64,000 bases of DNA from Bemisia tabaci (Eukaryota > Arthropoda > Insecta > Hemiptera > Aleyrodidae). The DNA lies in assembly GCF_918797505.1 (NCBI RefSeq), contig NC_092793.1, positions 4,970,366 through 5,034,365 on the forward strand. Reading direction: 5' to 3'. This document shows, piece by piece, positions 42,339 through 53,889 of the stretch. A program made the position numbers and the translations under genes. Position 1 is the first letter of the stretch, and each line of letters starts with the position of its first letter. The notes beneath the pieces were generated by a model, which saw only the letters and a list, made by a program, of their open reading frames with translations, made no database searches and was not told where the DNA came from.

Positions 42339-45300
42339 CACTGGAAGAAAAAACACATTGGATCTAGAGCCCAGACTCTTGAAAACATTGACAAGACAAA
42401 ATACTCTTGATCCAATCGGAATTTTACTTAAATCAAGAACCAAGCTTCTTAATTTGAGTAAAGAGCCTCGCCAAAAAGTGGTGTTTTTTCGCCCCTTTTT
42501 TTATACCCGAGTTGGTCAACCGGACAGTGCTCAAATGAAAGCCTATGGTAAGGCAAACTTCCATGCAAAGTTTCAACTTGAAGTGACCCCTGGTTTAGGC
42601 TGTACAGCGTTGCCAATTTTCCAGTTTCATGTGCTAAAATCAAGGATATTGGACTATTAGTCCGGTGCATAAGTAGACTAGTACACCCAAGTTGGTCAAC
42701 GGGACAGGGCTCAAACGAAAGCTTATGGTAAGGCAAACTTCCAGGAAAAGTTTCAACTTGAAGTGAAACCTCGTTTAGGCTGTACAGCGTTGCCAATTTT
42801 CCATTTTTATGCGCTAAACTCACGAAATACTGAATCGTCATGGTTCAACAGACTATTATACCCGAGTTGGTCAACGAGACAAGGCTCAAACGAAAGCTTA
42901 TGGTAAGGCAAACTTCTGGGAAAAGTTTCAACTTGAAGTGAAACCTCGTTTAGGCTGTACAGCGTTGCCAATTTTCCATTTTTATGCGCTAAACTCACGA
43001 AATACTGAATCGTCATGGTTCAACAGACTATTATACCCGAGTTGGTCAACGAGACAAGGCTCAAACGAAAGCTTATGGTAAGGCAAACTTCTGGGAAAAG
43101 TTTCAACTTGAAGTGAAACCTCGTTTAGGCTGTACAGCGTTGCCAATTTTCCATTTTTATGCGCTAAACTCACGAAATACTGAATCGTCATGGTTCAACA
43201 GACTATTATACCCGAGTTGGTCAACGAGACAAGGCTCAAACGAAAGCTTATGGTAAGGCAAACTTCTGGGAAAAGTTTCAACTTGAAGTGAAACCTCGTT
43301 TAGGCTGTACAGCGTCGCCAATTTTCCATTTTTATGCGCTAAACTCACGAAATACTGAATCATCATGGTTCAACAGACTATTATACCCGAGTTGGTCAAC
43401 GAGACAAGGCTCAAACGAAAGCTTATGGTAAGGCAAACTTCTGGGAAAAGTTTCAACTTGAAGTGAAACCTCGTTTAGGCTGTACAGCGTCGCCAATTTT
43501 CCATTTTTATGCGCTAAACTCACGAAATACTGAATCATCATGGTTCAACAGACTAGTATACCCGAGTTGGTCAACGAGACAAGGCTCAAACGAAAGCTTA
43601 TGGTAAGGCAAACTTCTGGGAAAAGTTTCAACTTGAAGTGAAACCTCGTTTAGGCTGTACAGCGTTGCCAATTTTCCATTTTTATGTGCCAAAATGAAGA
43701 AATTCGGGACTAATAGTCCAATGCATCATAATTAAACAAACTAGTTCATCGGTCTACGAGCTGAATACTACCCTGAGATCGAATAGAAGCGCAACTAAAG
43801 GCCATCGTAAACTTTTCGAAGCAGTGTTGCCAATTTATTATTAATTTTTTTAACATAAAATTAGGGTTTTTCCGAGATTTTTGGGGGAAAACGTACCTTC
43901 ATGGGCTATAACTTTGATGAGTATGGGCTAAACATTACGACTCGATAGTAAATGAACGCTACAGACGGAGAAAATTGAATTCCGAACGCAATGATTCAGT
44001 ATTTCGTGAGTTTAGCGCATAAAAATGGAAAATTGGCGACGCTGTACAGCCTAAACGAGGTTTCACTTCAAGTTGAAACTTTTCCCAGAAGTTTGCCTTA
44101 CCATAAGCTTTCGTTTGAGCCTTGTCTCGTTGACCAACTCGGGTATAATAGTCTGTTGAACCATGACGATTCAGTATTTCGTGAGTTTAGCGCATAAAAA
44201 TGGAAAATTGGCAACGCTGTACAGCCTAAACGAGGTTTCACTTCAAGTTGAAACTTTTCCCAGAAGTTTGCCTTACCATAAGCTTTCGTTTGAGCCTTGT
44301 CTCGTTGACCAACTCGGGTATAATAGTCTGTTGAACCATGACGATTCAGTATTTCGTGAGTTTAGCGCATAAAAATGGAAAATTGGCAACGCTGTACAGC
44401 CTAAACGAGGTTTCACTTCAAGTTGAAACTTTTCCCAGAAGTTTGCCTTACCATAAGCTTTCGTTTGAGCCTTGTCTCGTTGACCAACTCGGGTATAATA
44501 GTCTGTTGAACCATGACGATTCAGTATTTCGTGAGTTTAGCGCATAAAAATGGAAAATTGGCAACGCTGTACAGCCTAAACGAGGTTTCACTTCAAGTTG
44601 AAACTTTTCCCAGAAGTTTGCCTTACCATAAGCTTTCGTTTGAGCCTTGTCTCGTTGACCAACTCGGGTATAATAGTCTGTTGAACCATGACGATTCAGT
44701 ATTTCGTGAGTTTAGCGCATAAAAATGGAAAATTGACAACGCTGTACAGCCTAAACCAGGGGTCACTTCAAGTTGAAACTTTTCCCAGAAGTTTGCCTTA
44801 CCATAAGCTTTCGTTTGAGCCCTGTCCCGTTGACCAACTTGGGTGTACTAGTCTACTTATGCACCGGACTAATAGTCCAATATCCTTGATTTTAGCACAT
44901 GAAACTGGAAAATTGGCAACGCTGTACAGCCTAAACCAGGGTCACTTCAAGTTGAAACTTTGCATGGAAGTTTGCCTTACCATAGGCTTTCATTTGAGCA
45001 CTGTCCGGTTGACCAACTCGGGTATAATAGTCTGTTGAACCATGACGATTCAGTATTTCGTGAGTTTAGCGCATAAAAATGAAAAATTGGCAACGCTGTA
45101 CAGCCTAAACGAGGTTTCACTTCAAGTTGAAACTTTTCCGAGAAGTTTGCCTTACCATAAGCTTTCGTTTGAGCCCTGTCCCGTTGACCAACTTGGGTGT
45201 ACTAGTCTACTTATGCACCGGACTAATAGTCCAATATCCTTGATTTTAGCACATGAAACTGGAAAATTGGCAACGCTGTACAGCCTAAACCAGGGGTCAC

Positions 45301-45404
45301 TTCAAGTTGAAACTTTGTTTCCTTTTGATTTAAGCCAAAATCTGATTGAATCAAGAGTATTTTTTCTTGTCAATGTTTTCAATAGTCTGGACTCTAGATC
45401 CAAT

Positions 45405-45438
<34 letters not shown>

Positions 45439-45444
45439 CCAGTG
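42339..45444. mobile_element. Foldback-type element: B-family ends plus opposed 175-bp tandem arrays
   Basis: The ends are the family B terminus (CACTGGAAGAAAAAACACAT, GATCTAGAGCCCAGACTCTT) and its complement at 45340-45444, with TA on both outer sides. Inside, a 175-bp unit is repeated seven times in one orientation (markers AGTTGGTCAAC near 42509, 42690, 42863, 43038, 43213, 43388, 43563). After a 270-bp centre it repeats seven times in the other (GTTGACCAACT near 44133, 44308, 44483, 44658, 44833, 45010, 45185). The four or five innermost units of each arm are nearly identical. Each unit has an open frame of 69 codons, but 175 is not a multiple of 3, so the frames do not fuse. No transposase is present. 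The structure matches the Foldback class (as in Drosophila FB). Confidence 0.85.
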
Positions 45445-45604
45445 TACGATTTCTTTCGATGTTCATTTCTCCGCAAATTCAATGTTAAGGGGTGTTCCTG
45501 AAAGGAAACGCGGGAAGACCAATGAAACCACTCTTAACCTTTTTTTTTTCGTAATTTTTGAAAATAGAATCTTTCAAAGTTACCAGATTTAGTCCGACTC
45601 CCTC

Positions 45605-45774
45605 CAGTGGCGTGGCGTGCTTTGCGATCTATCGATGTGTCCCGATTTGAATCTGTGTTAAATAATCGATTATTAAGGTGTTCGCTGGGAACACCCTGTT
45701 TATCGATACTTTTTTATAGGTTTAAATGGTCGATCAATCGATATATCGTAAAGCACGACACGCCGCGCGCCGCT
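45605..45774. repeat. Family D element
   Basis: CAGTGGCGTGGCGTGCTTTG at the left and CACGACACGCCGCGCGCCGCTG at the right (diverged), written as CACGACACGCCGC and GCGCCGCTG. The flanks ACTCCCTC and ACTCCTCT nearly match. Confidence 0.7.
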
Positions 45775-45863
45775 GACTCCTCTATTGACCTGGTCCAGTT
45801 TGCGCTGCCGCGCTGCTCGCTGAGAAAAACCTTTGGTTTAAAAATCATATGTTCTTCCTACAT

Positions 45864-46102
45864 ATCGACGACCAAAGTGCGAAACCACGTATATCCATTG
45901 CGGTGTTTCGCAATTTCTGCTCCTATTTTATTTTTTCAAAGAGCAACAGCCCATATTCACAGCTTAAAGTTTAGGCAGAACAGTCTCCTAATAGAGAAAA
46001 AACGTCACGGAAGTTATTCAAAAATAATGTTGACTATTTTTCTAAAGTTAAAACTGCGTCGCAAACGGAGATACGGGATTTCGCAATTTGGCCATCGATA
46101 TG
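45864..46102. repeat. Family E element
   Basis: CATATCGACGACCAAAGTGC at the left and GCAATTTGGCCATCGATATG at the right. It belongs to the AAAGTGCGAAACCACG subgroup, with 224 and 13632. Confidence 0.65.
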
Positions 46103-46189
46103 GAGTACCATTAATAAAGGTAAATGAACTAGTGATTCTCGGGCTTAGAACCATACAAAGGTAAGGTTTAAAGACCTCAGACGGTAATT

Positions 46190-46444
46190 CTGCCGCATGC
46201 TAAGGAAGAACGCCGTATGAGCCCTCAGGCGTTGCCAAATTTCAAATAATAAAACACGAATTTTACGGTAAACTTATGCATATTTTTCCTCCGATTTTTC
46301 AGATAATGTTGTTCACATTTTCACCTACAGTTCCTGAAAATTTCAAGGACAAATATTCATAACTTTCCTCAAAAATAAATATTTTATTGAAGGAAATTTG
46401 GCAACTCTCGAATGTTCATACGGCGTTCTTCCTTAGCACGGCAG
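46190..46444. mobile_element. Family A element
   Basis: Ends CTGCCGCATGCTAAGGAAG and TTCTTCCTTAGCACGGCAG. The flanks AATT and ATTT are a near-match. Confidence 0.8.
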
Positions 46445-46529
46445 ATTTATATACGTCCATCTAAATGACATTTCTATCAGCTACATATTCGCGGGCGGGT
46501 CCGGGCACCTCGAGTTGAATCCAGACCTG

Positions 46530-48406
46530 CGTTAAAGTGCTCTGTGGATACAGAGAGTGAGAAAATAACTGATGCATCTGACTGTATGTCAAAATCAGAA
46601 CTGAGAACTCAAGAAGGAACTGATGCATCTGACTGTAAGTCAAAATCAGACCTTCATAAAGAACTTGAGATAAAGAAAAGCGCAGAACAGGATTATAACT
46701 CTAGTAAAGACAAAAAGGGTGATGCGAGGATCCATGTAGAGATGGATAAAAACTGTGTTATGAAGCCCCAAAATCGTGAGAATGAGTTTTTTGGGTCAAG
46801 GAGGAGTGATCTAAATGAACTTGATGAATTCATTTTAAATGCACAATCCATTGACTGTGATGTACCCAAGACTTTTAATGAAGTTGAGAATAGAGCTGAT
46901 AAAATTCAATGGCAACAGGCTATTAAAGAGGAGCTTGACTCTCTCGAATTCAACAAGACTTGGAGTCTTGTACCAAAGCCTGAGGATAAAAAATATTGTT
47001 GATTGTAAATGGATTTTTACAATTAAGAAGGATGAATTTGGGAACCTAAAAAAAACATAAAGCGCGGTTAGTTGCTCGTGGTTTCAGTCAAAAATATGCT
47101 GAAGACTATGATGAAACTTTTGCTCCTGTCACTCGAATAGCGAGTTTCAGAATTCTGGTGGCTTTTGCCAACCAATTTGATTTGCTAATTCATCAAATGG
47201 ATGTAAAAACAGCTTTTCTAAATGGAACTTTGAGAGAGGAAATTTATATGAGAATTCCTGAGGGAGTTTTAAGTGATGGTAATCAAGTGTGCAAGCTCAA
47301 TAAATCTTTATACGGTCTAAAACAAGCCGCTAGATGTTGGTTTGAGACTTTTGATGTGAAACTCATTAAAGCAGGGTTTAAAACTTCACCTGCTGATCGG
47401 TGTGTTTATTTTTTGGACAAAGGAAGTGTTGATAAAAACATTTATGTTGTTCTGTACGTTGATGATGTCGTAATTATTTGCAAAGATATGGAAACAATGA
47501 ATAATTTTAAACGATATTTGATGAGTGAATTTCGTATGGTGGACCTTGGAAATATTAGATTATTTCTGGGAATTAGAGTTGAGAGATGCGATGGGATTTT
47601 AACTTTGAGTCAATGTGCTTATATTGATACAGTTTTGAAGAAGTTTAATATGGCTGATTGTAGTGCCGTTGACACTCCACTTCCAAGTAAATTAGATTTT
47701 GTAGAACTTAATTCAGTTGAAGCGAACGAAGCACCCTCTCAGAACCTCATTGGGTGTTTGATGTACATAATGATATGCACAAGACCTGATTTGTGCGCTG
47801 CAATAAGTATTTTATGCAGATATACTAGCAAGAACAATAAGATCTTGTGGCAGTACTTGAAAAGGGTGTTACGATACTTAAAAGGCTCAAGGAATTTGAA
47901 ATTGACCTATCACAAAGAAACTTGATTTTACGGATATCTTGAGTGGTCACTGTGATTCTGATTGGGCAACAGATGAGAACGATAGAAAGAGTACGACAGG
48001 CTTCCTATTTCAATTATTTGAAAACTGTACCATTTGTTGGAATACCAAAAAGCAAAACTCTGTGGCTGCCTCATCCACCGAAGCAGAGTATATGGCGCTT
48101 TTTGAAGCTGTCAGGGAAGCTCTATGGTTGAAATCGTTTCTGAGTAGTGTTAATATGACTGCAATAACTCCCATTTCAATTTATGAAGACAACACCGGTT
48201 GTATAAGTATTGCGAAAAATCCTAGTAGCCACAAAAGATCAAAACACATAGATGTAAAGTATCATTTTTCTAGAGAACAGGTAGAAAAAGGGCTAATAAA
48301 TGTGAAATATGTTCCAACAGGTGATCAGCTAGCCGATGTACTGACCAAGCCGTTATCCACCACAAAATTCAAGAGATTAAGACCAAGGCTGGGTCTTCAA
48401 AATTAG
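46530..48406 (+). pseudogene. Ty1/copia retrotransposon pol relic (reverse transcriptase and RNase H)
   Basis: The 5' side is truncated just upstream of the linker that precedes RT. That linker holds a direct repeat of CTGATGCATCTGACTGTA at 46569 and 46620. RT follows with WSLVPKPED, ARLVARGFSQKYAEDY, ETFAPVTR, MDVKTAFLNG, LYGLKQAARCW and the catalytic YVDD (LYVDDVVIICKD, near 47456). RNase H follows with GHCDSDWATDENDRKSTTG, VAASSTEAEY and YVPTGDQLADVLTKPL, all copia hallmarks. At least three frameshifts break it, near 46998, 47055 and 47920. Gag, protease and most of integrase are absent, and I found no LTR downstream. Confidence 0.9.
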
Positions 48407-48585
48407 CAAATCAAAATCAGCAAGTCAAAATTCAAGTGGACTCGTCAAATATTCAAAATTCTAAACCTGTGTCAAAAGGTTTTTTCATAACCTCCGGTGC
48501 AATATAAGAAAAAGTCGATACACCGAACCGAGTGTTCTTATTTCGTAAATCCCCTAATTATCCCTGCATCCCTACGCCTCGAACG
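48407..48585. other. Downstream flank of the copia relic
   Basis: May include the end of the element (GTGGACTCGTCAAATATTC and the following 100 bp). No LTR pair is available to confirm it. Confidence 0.3.
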
Positions 48586-48800
48586 GGGAGGGGGGGGGGG
48601 GGGGAGTTTCTCCAGAAAATTTTTGAGGGATTTAAAATGCAATTCGAGTCAATGTCGTCATGAATAATCATCAAATGTAAGCGTCTTTACTCCCTCTTCC
48701 CTCCGTTTCTTCCTCCTTTCTTCCTTCTCCTTTTCTTCCTTTCCTTTCTTCCTTCTCCTTTCTTCCTTCTCCTTTTCTTCCTCCTTACTTTTTTTTCGGG
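48586..48800. repeat. G run and pyrimidine-rich low-complexity tract
   Basis: A G run of about 16 at 48588-48604, and TCCTTCTCCTTTTCTTCC-type repeats at 48685-48790. Confidence 0.75.
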
Positions 48801-50317
48801 CGAACGGGAAAGGGCGTGCGCCCCTTTCGCCCCCTGGTTCCGCCTACGCTACATATATTTGTGATGATGTTAATTAAGCGACATGCGCAGATTTGCTAAG
48901 AGCAGTCTTCAGAATAACTAGGATCATGATCATTGATGAACCTGATCACGAACATGTCATAAACTGTCGACGAATATTCTCAAACACTGGTCCTTATTTT
49001 CCCTTCGCGGCTTGATACAATTGAAGAGCACCGACGGAGAACAGAAAGTGAAACAGTTTTTGGATCTGAAAAAACAGTGACCATGCCAGTGGCGGGGAAA
49101 CATTCTTCCGCCTATGTTTGGGGAAAATCCGCGATCATTCATTTCTTAATAACAACCTGTGTCTGGGAACACCAACGAAGTGACGTCGTAAAACAACAAA
49201 TTAATTCTAGAATTCCGGCTCTTTTATGGACGAACACTAAAAAAAGTGCGGGGGACGATGGTCCTACGAATTGCACCGCGGCATTCATTCAATGATCGCG
49301 AATTAGTAGATAGAGGAAGCAATATAACTCAGAAATAATTTGTGACTAGTGTAGGTGTTGAAACAGGAAATGCTTTCTTATTTTTTTAATGTTTTATCAT
49401 TACTCACTTACGTAAATTTTAATAAACTGAACTCATACTACTCAATTAAAGTCTACTAGAACTTATTTTGATATCCATAAAAGCCAGAGGAAGATTATGG
49501 AAAAACTGAGTATACCTGAGGCCAGGAGTAGATTCGCAAGGTGTGCGTGCGATTTTTCCTTCTCTCAAAAGAGATGGACCTCCAAAGGAATGGAGCCAAT
49601 AACGGCATAAGGAAAATAATGAGGCGCACATGAATGGAAGGTTTACAACTTGATTGAAGCGCATCATTGGGAGTTAAGTCCGGAATAACCCTGAAAAATA
49701 TGACCCACCGTTGTCTAACTGTTACCTCATTTAAAATTGCTGCAGGAGACTCGCAGTGTACGAGAGATACGATAATTATACGCTTAGCGCTTTTCCCCCG
49801 CATTTTTTGATAATTTAAAAAGTTTAAATATATCCGAACACAGCGTTTCGAAACTAATGATCTGCTCAAGAACTGAAAAATCGAAAGAAATAAATGATCC
49901 ATGAGTTTGTAGAAGCCCACTGGGGTCGAATTGGCTCTAGAGTTTTTGAGGTATCGGAGCAATTTGTTAATTTGTCTCGGGACCACACGATTCAGCACAA
50001 TTTTGATATTTGCGTTTCATCCAAGCTTGGGAGCCTTTCTCGCAGTATAACGGGCCCTTTCGATGCGTAATCGCAAAACTTTGTCCAAAAATGTCTGCAA
50101 CTATTGAGACTCAGGAAATCGAAAGTTTAGCCATAATTCGAGCTGTGTTCTAAGGCTTCAAATTTACATTGAGTAAGGTCAAAATTGCATCTCTAATTCC
50201 TTATTCATTTTTGAAAATTCTGTAGGGAAGACTTCTTGGGAGCCCTTCCCCCATTTCCAACTTAAGGTTGCCCCGGACTCCCTAGGGGCCCGTCACTTTA
50301 ACATGTCTCAGGACCCG
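48801..50317. other. No gene recognised
   Basis: CAGTGGCGGGGAAAC at 49086 resembles a hAT end without a partner. A 167-codon minus-strand open frame (49995-49495) is long for this composition. It lacks a proper ATG-context domain, splice boundary or motif I know, and is left uncalled. Confidence 0.35.
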
Positions 50318-50420
50318 TATCGACGGTAAGATTCCCAAACCAAGTACCTCGGTTTGTGACGTTGCAAACTACTTGTCATACTTCATTTTTTAAATGGAAC
50401 ACCATTTAACGTCAATTGGA
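50318..50420. repeat. Family E left half
   Basis: TATCGACGGTAAGATTCCCA, then GACGTTGCAAACTACTTG, and ending ATTTAACGTCAA, where F is inserted exactly as at 37514. Confidence 0.65.
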
Positions 50421-50790
50421 CGTATTTCTATCAAACAAAACTATGTGCAGGTGAGAAAAATGGGGTGTCCTCTAGAAAGCTCCATAAGAAACAATGTGGT
50501 CAGTGGGCGTAATACCTGTTGAAGAATTTGAAAAGAGGGATTTTAGATTCAGCAAAGAGAACTATGTGCCAACTGAATGCGGGATATATGAGCCGCGGGC
50601 ATGGGACGAGAACGTTGTGGACAGGGCTCATGAGTTAATGACCACTTCGAGGAGCCACGACGACGGCATCCATCTCCGTTGACGTCACTGGCGCTTTATT
50701 ATTCTCATTCACTCTTACGGCCAGAGAACTGACGAGCACACTCCATATTTCTCACCTGCACATAAATCTCTTTGATAGAAATGCGTCCAA
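50420..50790. mobile_element. Family F element, long form with internal cargo
   Basis: The ends TTGGACGTATTTCTATCAAA and TTTGATAGAAATGCGTCCAA are the F termini. The inverted repeat continues inward through CTATGTGCAGGTGAGAAA and TTTCTCACCTGCACATAAA, a longer arm than in the 126-bp form. The interior (50456-50745) is non-palindromic and carries an open frame. It is either a more complete F element or one that has captured host DNA. Confidence 0.65.
50494..50682 (+). CDS. ORF of 62 codons inside the long F element
   Basis: The ATG at 50494 opens MWSVGVIPVEEFEKRDFRFS and ends at TGA 50680-50682 after SRSHDDGIHLR. The composition is protein-like: mixed and acidic/basic, not low-complexity. There are in-frame stops upstream. 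It may be a captured exon fragment (GIYEPRAWDENVVDRAHELM follows a cysteine). Too short for a transposase. Family unknown. Confidence 0.25.
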   Translation: MWSVGVIPVEEFEKRDFRFSKENYVPTECGIYEPRAWDENVVDRAHELMTTSRSHDDGIHLR

Positions 50791-51339
50791 TGGACCACTA
50801 GACAAGGTACGAATTTTAGCATTCTGATACATGTTTCTTAACCAAAATTTCACGTAGAACACGATACGCACAACGAAAAGTACCGAAATCAACTCCTTAC
50901 TAAGATATTCAATAATTCTTGATGCGTGAATTCAAACCACCCGCTCATGAAAACTCAATGCTCTACGTGATTCGCATCGCGCGCTAAACGTTCATCATGA
51001 CAGTCTCATGCGATATAAAAATCCGGCAACCTCAATCTTGACGCTTTGGCTCAGCTATAGCAAATTGCCGATAGTTTGAACAACACATGGTGGAAAATGA
51101 ACATTGCTTGATTGAGAAGCTTGCTGAAACCGTTGTGCGCGATTTGACTCACGTAGAGCTTTGAGTCTCTTGTGAGCGGGCAGTTCAAATTCCTCGTAAC
51201 CAATGTGAAATAAAAACGTTAATATCTTCGTTAAAAGTAGGTTTCCGTAATTTTTGTTGTAATAATCGTGTTTTACGTAAAATTCTGGTTAAGAAACATG
51301 TATCAGATTGCTTAAATTCGTACCTTGTCTAGTGGTCCA
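50791..51339. mobile_element. Family G element, 549 bp
   Basis: TGGACCACTAGACAAGGTAC at the left and TACCTTGTCTAGTGGTCCA at the right. It abuts the right end of the F element directly. The body matches 2184-2733 closely. Confidence 0.8.
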
Positions 51340-51404
51340 TTGTCCGTAAGGAGGTGTTGAGTCCCCGAAAGTAAAAGCTCCGACTGGTCGTCAAGAGGAC
51401 AGTG

Positions 51405-51657
51405 CTGCCGTGGTAGGGAAAAACGCCGTAAGAGCCTTCAGGCGTTGCCAAATTTCCTCTGGAAAATCACTAATTTTCAGGATAATTTTGGAATATTTTT
51501 CCGTCAATTTCTCAGATAATTTTGTTCGAAATTTGATCTGAAGTGTCTGAGAATTTCAAGGAAAAATATTCACAATTTTCCTCAAAAATAAACATCTTAT
51601 CCAAGAAAATTTGGCAATTCTCGAATGTTCGTACGGCGTTCTTCCTTAGCACGGCAG
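51405..51657. mobile_element. Family A element with 4-bp duplication AGTG
   Basis: Ends CTGCCGTGGTAGGGAAAAAC and TTCTTCCTTAGCACGGCAG. AGTG on both sides. Confidence 0.82.
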
Positions 51658-52147
51658 AGTGGAGGGTCTCTTGTCTGTGAGTGTGAGTCGGACATTGGAT
51701 AGGAGGAATATATTGCAACAAAGGAGGCGGTTTGGCGAGGAGCAAATAAATGATTCATCTTCATTAGACCGTTTGACCTAGATTGACTGGATCTTGGATG
51801 GGAAAAGCGCTGAAAATGTGTTGGGTCGGAAGTGGGAAGCGCGGGACGGAAGGAAGAATCGACGCGACGAGACAGACGCAAGAAGCAATCATGCACAAGG
51901 AGAGCCTCGCCGCCAATTACTCAAACATCTTTAATTACTCGAATTACCCAGAGCAATGAGCTGTGCGCCGCGCCGCGCCCCCGTAACGCTCAACATTCAA
52001 CAGTCAATGTTTAAACCCTGAAAACCTGACAAGTAAATCTTTTCCATGGATAAAAGTCAATTTTATCTACTCTTGAACCGTCATTACTTCAGGCTCTGTC
52101 ATTCTCTAAACTTTCATTTCTTGCCACACGCGCGGTACGGCGCGGTG
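51658..52147. other. No gene recognised
   Basis: Moderately GC-rich near 51830-52000, with no motif or splice-bounded frame that convinces. Confidence 0.35.
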
Positions 52148-52827
52148 CGGCAGAACGAGTTTAAATTTTCTGACAAGTCGCAAGCAAAAACTCTTCGGAT
52201 TCTTGAAGGAGAGTGTCTACTGAGTCATTGAAGCCGAAGAGAAAAAAATTCTGTCGAGCTCATGAAAAATAAAGTCGATTTAAAGGTATTTGCGGCCAAA
52301 ATAGCCAAATTGCCCGAAGTAAGTACCGTCATTTATTTTAAAATATTTTTTCTAGTTAATTATAATGCCTAAGTTTCTTAAATATATATTTCTTGAGCCT
52401 TTGAATAATTTAAGTACCAGTTTTAACCATTTGGTGATATTTGAGGGCCTAAAATCACCCCTCAGAGCCGAAAATTGGATACATTTTCGAAAACTTGTGG
52501 TTTTGTGGGGGGGGGGGGGCGTTCACAACACATGAAACCCTGAGTAGTAGCCCCCGATTGTTTCCCCTCCCTATTCTGACTTAGAGTTCGGGTCGGACGC
52601 CTCTCAGTCATCCCGGCCGAAGGGTCGGTAGGTGACGGAAGGCTCCCAAAAATCACTTATCAATGTTTAAAATGGGTACTAAAAGTATTCAGATGCTTAA
52701 AATATGCATATTTAAGAAAATTAGGCATTATAATCAACTAAAATAATATAACGGTACTTACTATAGGCAATTTGGCTATTTTGGCCCCAAAATACCTTTA
52801 AATCGGCTTTATTTTCCAAAAACTCGA

Positions 52828-52891
<64 letters not shown>

Positions 52892-52985
52892 GGCATACAT
52901 GATTCAGTACACACTCTATTTCAAGAATCTGAAAAGTTTTTGCTTGTGACTCGTCAAAAACTTTAAACTCGTTCTGCAGCATCGT
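52148..52985. mobile_element. Foldback element of about 840 bp with GC-rich centre
   Basis: Nested pairing: GCAGAACGAGTTTAAA with TTTAAACTCGTTCTGC; GCAAGCAAAAACTCTTCG with its loose complement near 52935; CGATTTAAAGGTATTTGCGG with a complement near 52796; CCAAATTGCCCGAAGTAAGT with ACTTACTATAGGCAATTTGG. The right arm contains about 60 T (52830-52890). The centre (52440-52660) is GC-rich and unrelated, with a 12-G run. It resembles the architecture at 58903-61980. Confidence 0.65.
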
Positions 52986-53889
52986 GCCGGTTCTATACTG
53001 GTCCGATTTCCAGGACTTTTACGGCTACAGTCGGGTGACCATCCCTAACTGGGGGAAGAAAGTATGGTTTTAGGGATAGTGATACGAGCATGGTAATCAC
53101 CGACATACTCAATAGTAGCAAATACATTAACTTGAACTTGAAACGCATTCCTAACAAGTATGGTAAATGCTACCAGATGGCTGGTTATCCTTGCCCTGCG
53201 TGACAAAAACCAATTAGACTCATGATCGAATTTACCATACTCCTAGTAACATTTGCCATATTTTTTTTTCCAGTGTACATAAGTTAGGATTTACGTAGAC
53301 TTAGCAAAATTTTCAAATGTTTCCTCAGAATAATTGATAAGGAAGCATGCGTTTCAATCCTGATTCTCTTGATCCGTTAGAATCATTAGAGAAGCTCGGA
53401 TATTTAAATTTCAATACTAGCGGAGCCTTATAAAAAGCTCCAACGATGATATTGCCTGTTGATCCGGATGACATCTTCATTTACCTCAACAAGAGCGGTT
53501 CATTGGCCTATGTGTCTCTACGCTGGTGTCCTCGTGGGATCGAGGCAGTTCACTTGTTTGTTTGAAAACAGTATTTATAATGGTGTCACCGCACGGTCTA
53601 GCCGAGTCTTTGCCAAGAAACGAGATCCTCTCCAAAGGGAATATATAAACATCCAATGAAAGTATTCTGCGAGGATGTTAAACTGTAAAATAAATAAACC
53701 CGCACTCGCGGGAATGCCGCCATGCTGGAAGATCCAGCTATTTTACCAGCTTAGTAAATTAACTATTTCCCTATTCCGCAATTTGTGAAGGTACTTACGA
53801 TGGATTTCTACGACATAACTGAGGACCGACGGATAAAACATCGATTTGAGAGTTAGGACGGAATGAGAATTAATTGGCCAGCGATTATT
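52986..53889. other. No gene recognised; small inverted repeat at 53158-53280
   Basis: AGTATGGTAAATGCTACC near 53158 pairs loosely with TAGTAACATTTGCCATATT near 53246. A minus-strand ATG at 53841 opens 14 codons to GTAAGT at 53798, possibly an exon but too short to call. Confidence 0.35.

Noticed and set aside
42449..45488. Repeated 69-codon ORFs (MTIQYFVSLAHKNGKL) as a protein family
   Set aside because: They recur because the 175-bp DNA unit repeats. The unit is not a multiple of three, and the frames do not fuse or carry a domain.
49495..49998. 167-codon minus-strand open frame
   Set aside because: Long for the composition but no recognisable motif, splice boundary or regulatory context; could be chance.
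53799..53841. Minus-strand ATG frame of 14 codons (MFYPSVLSYVVEIH) ending at GTAAGT
   Set aside because: The phase fits SLC26 exon 1, but it is too short and 29 kb away. No other support.
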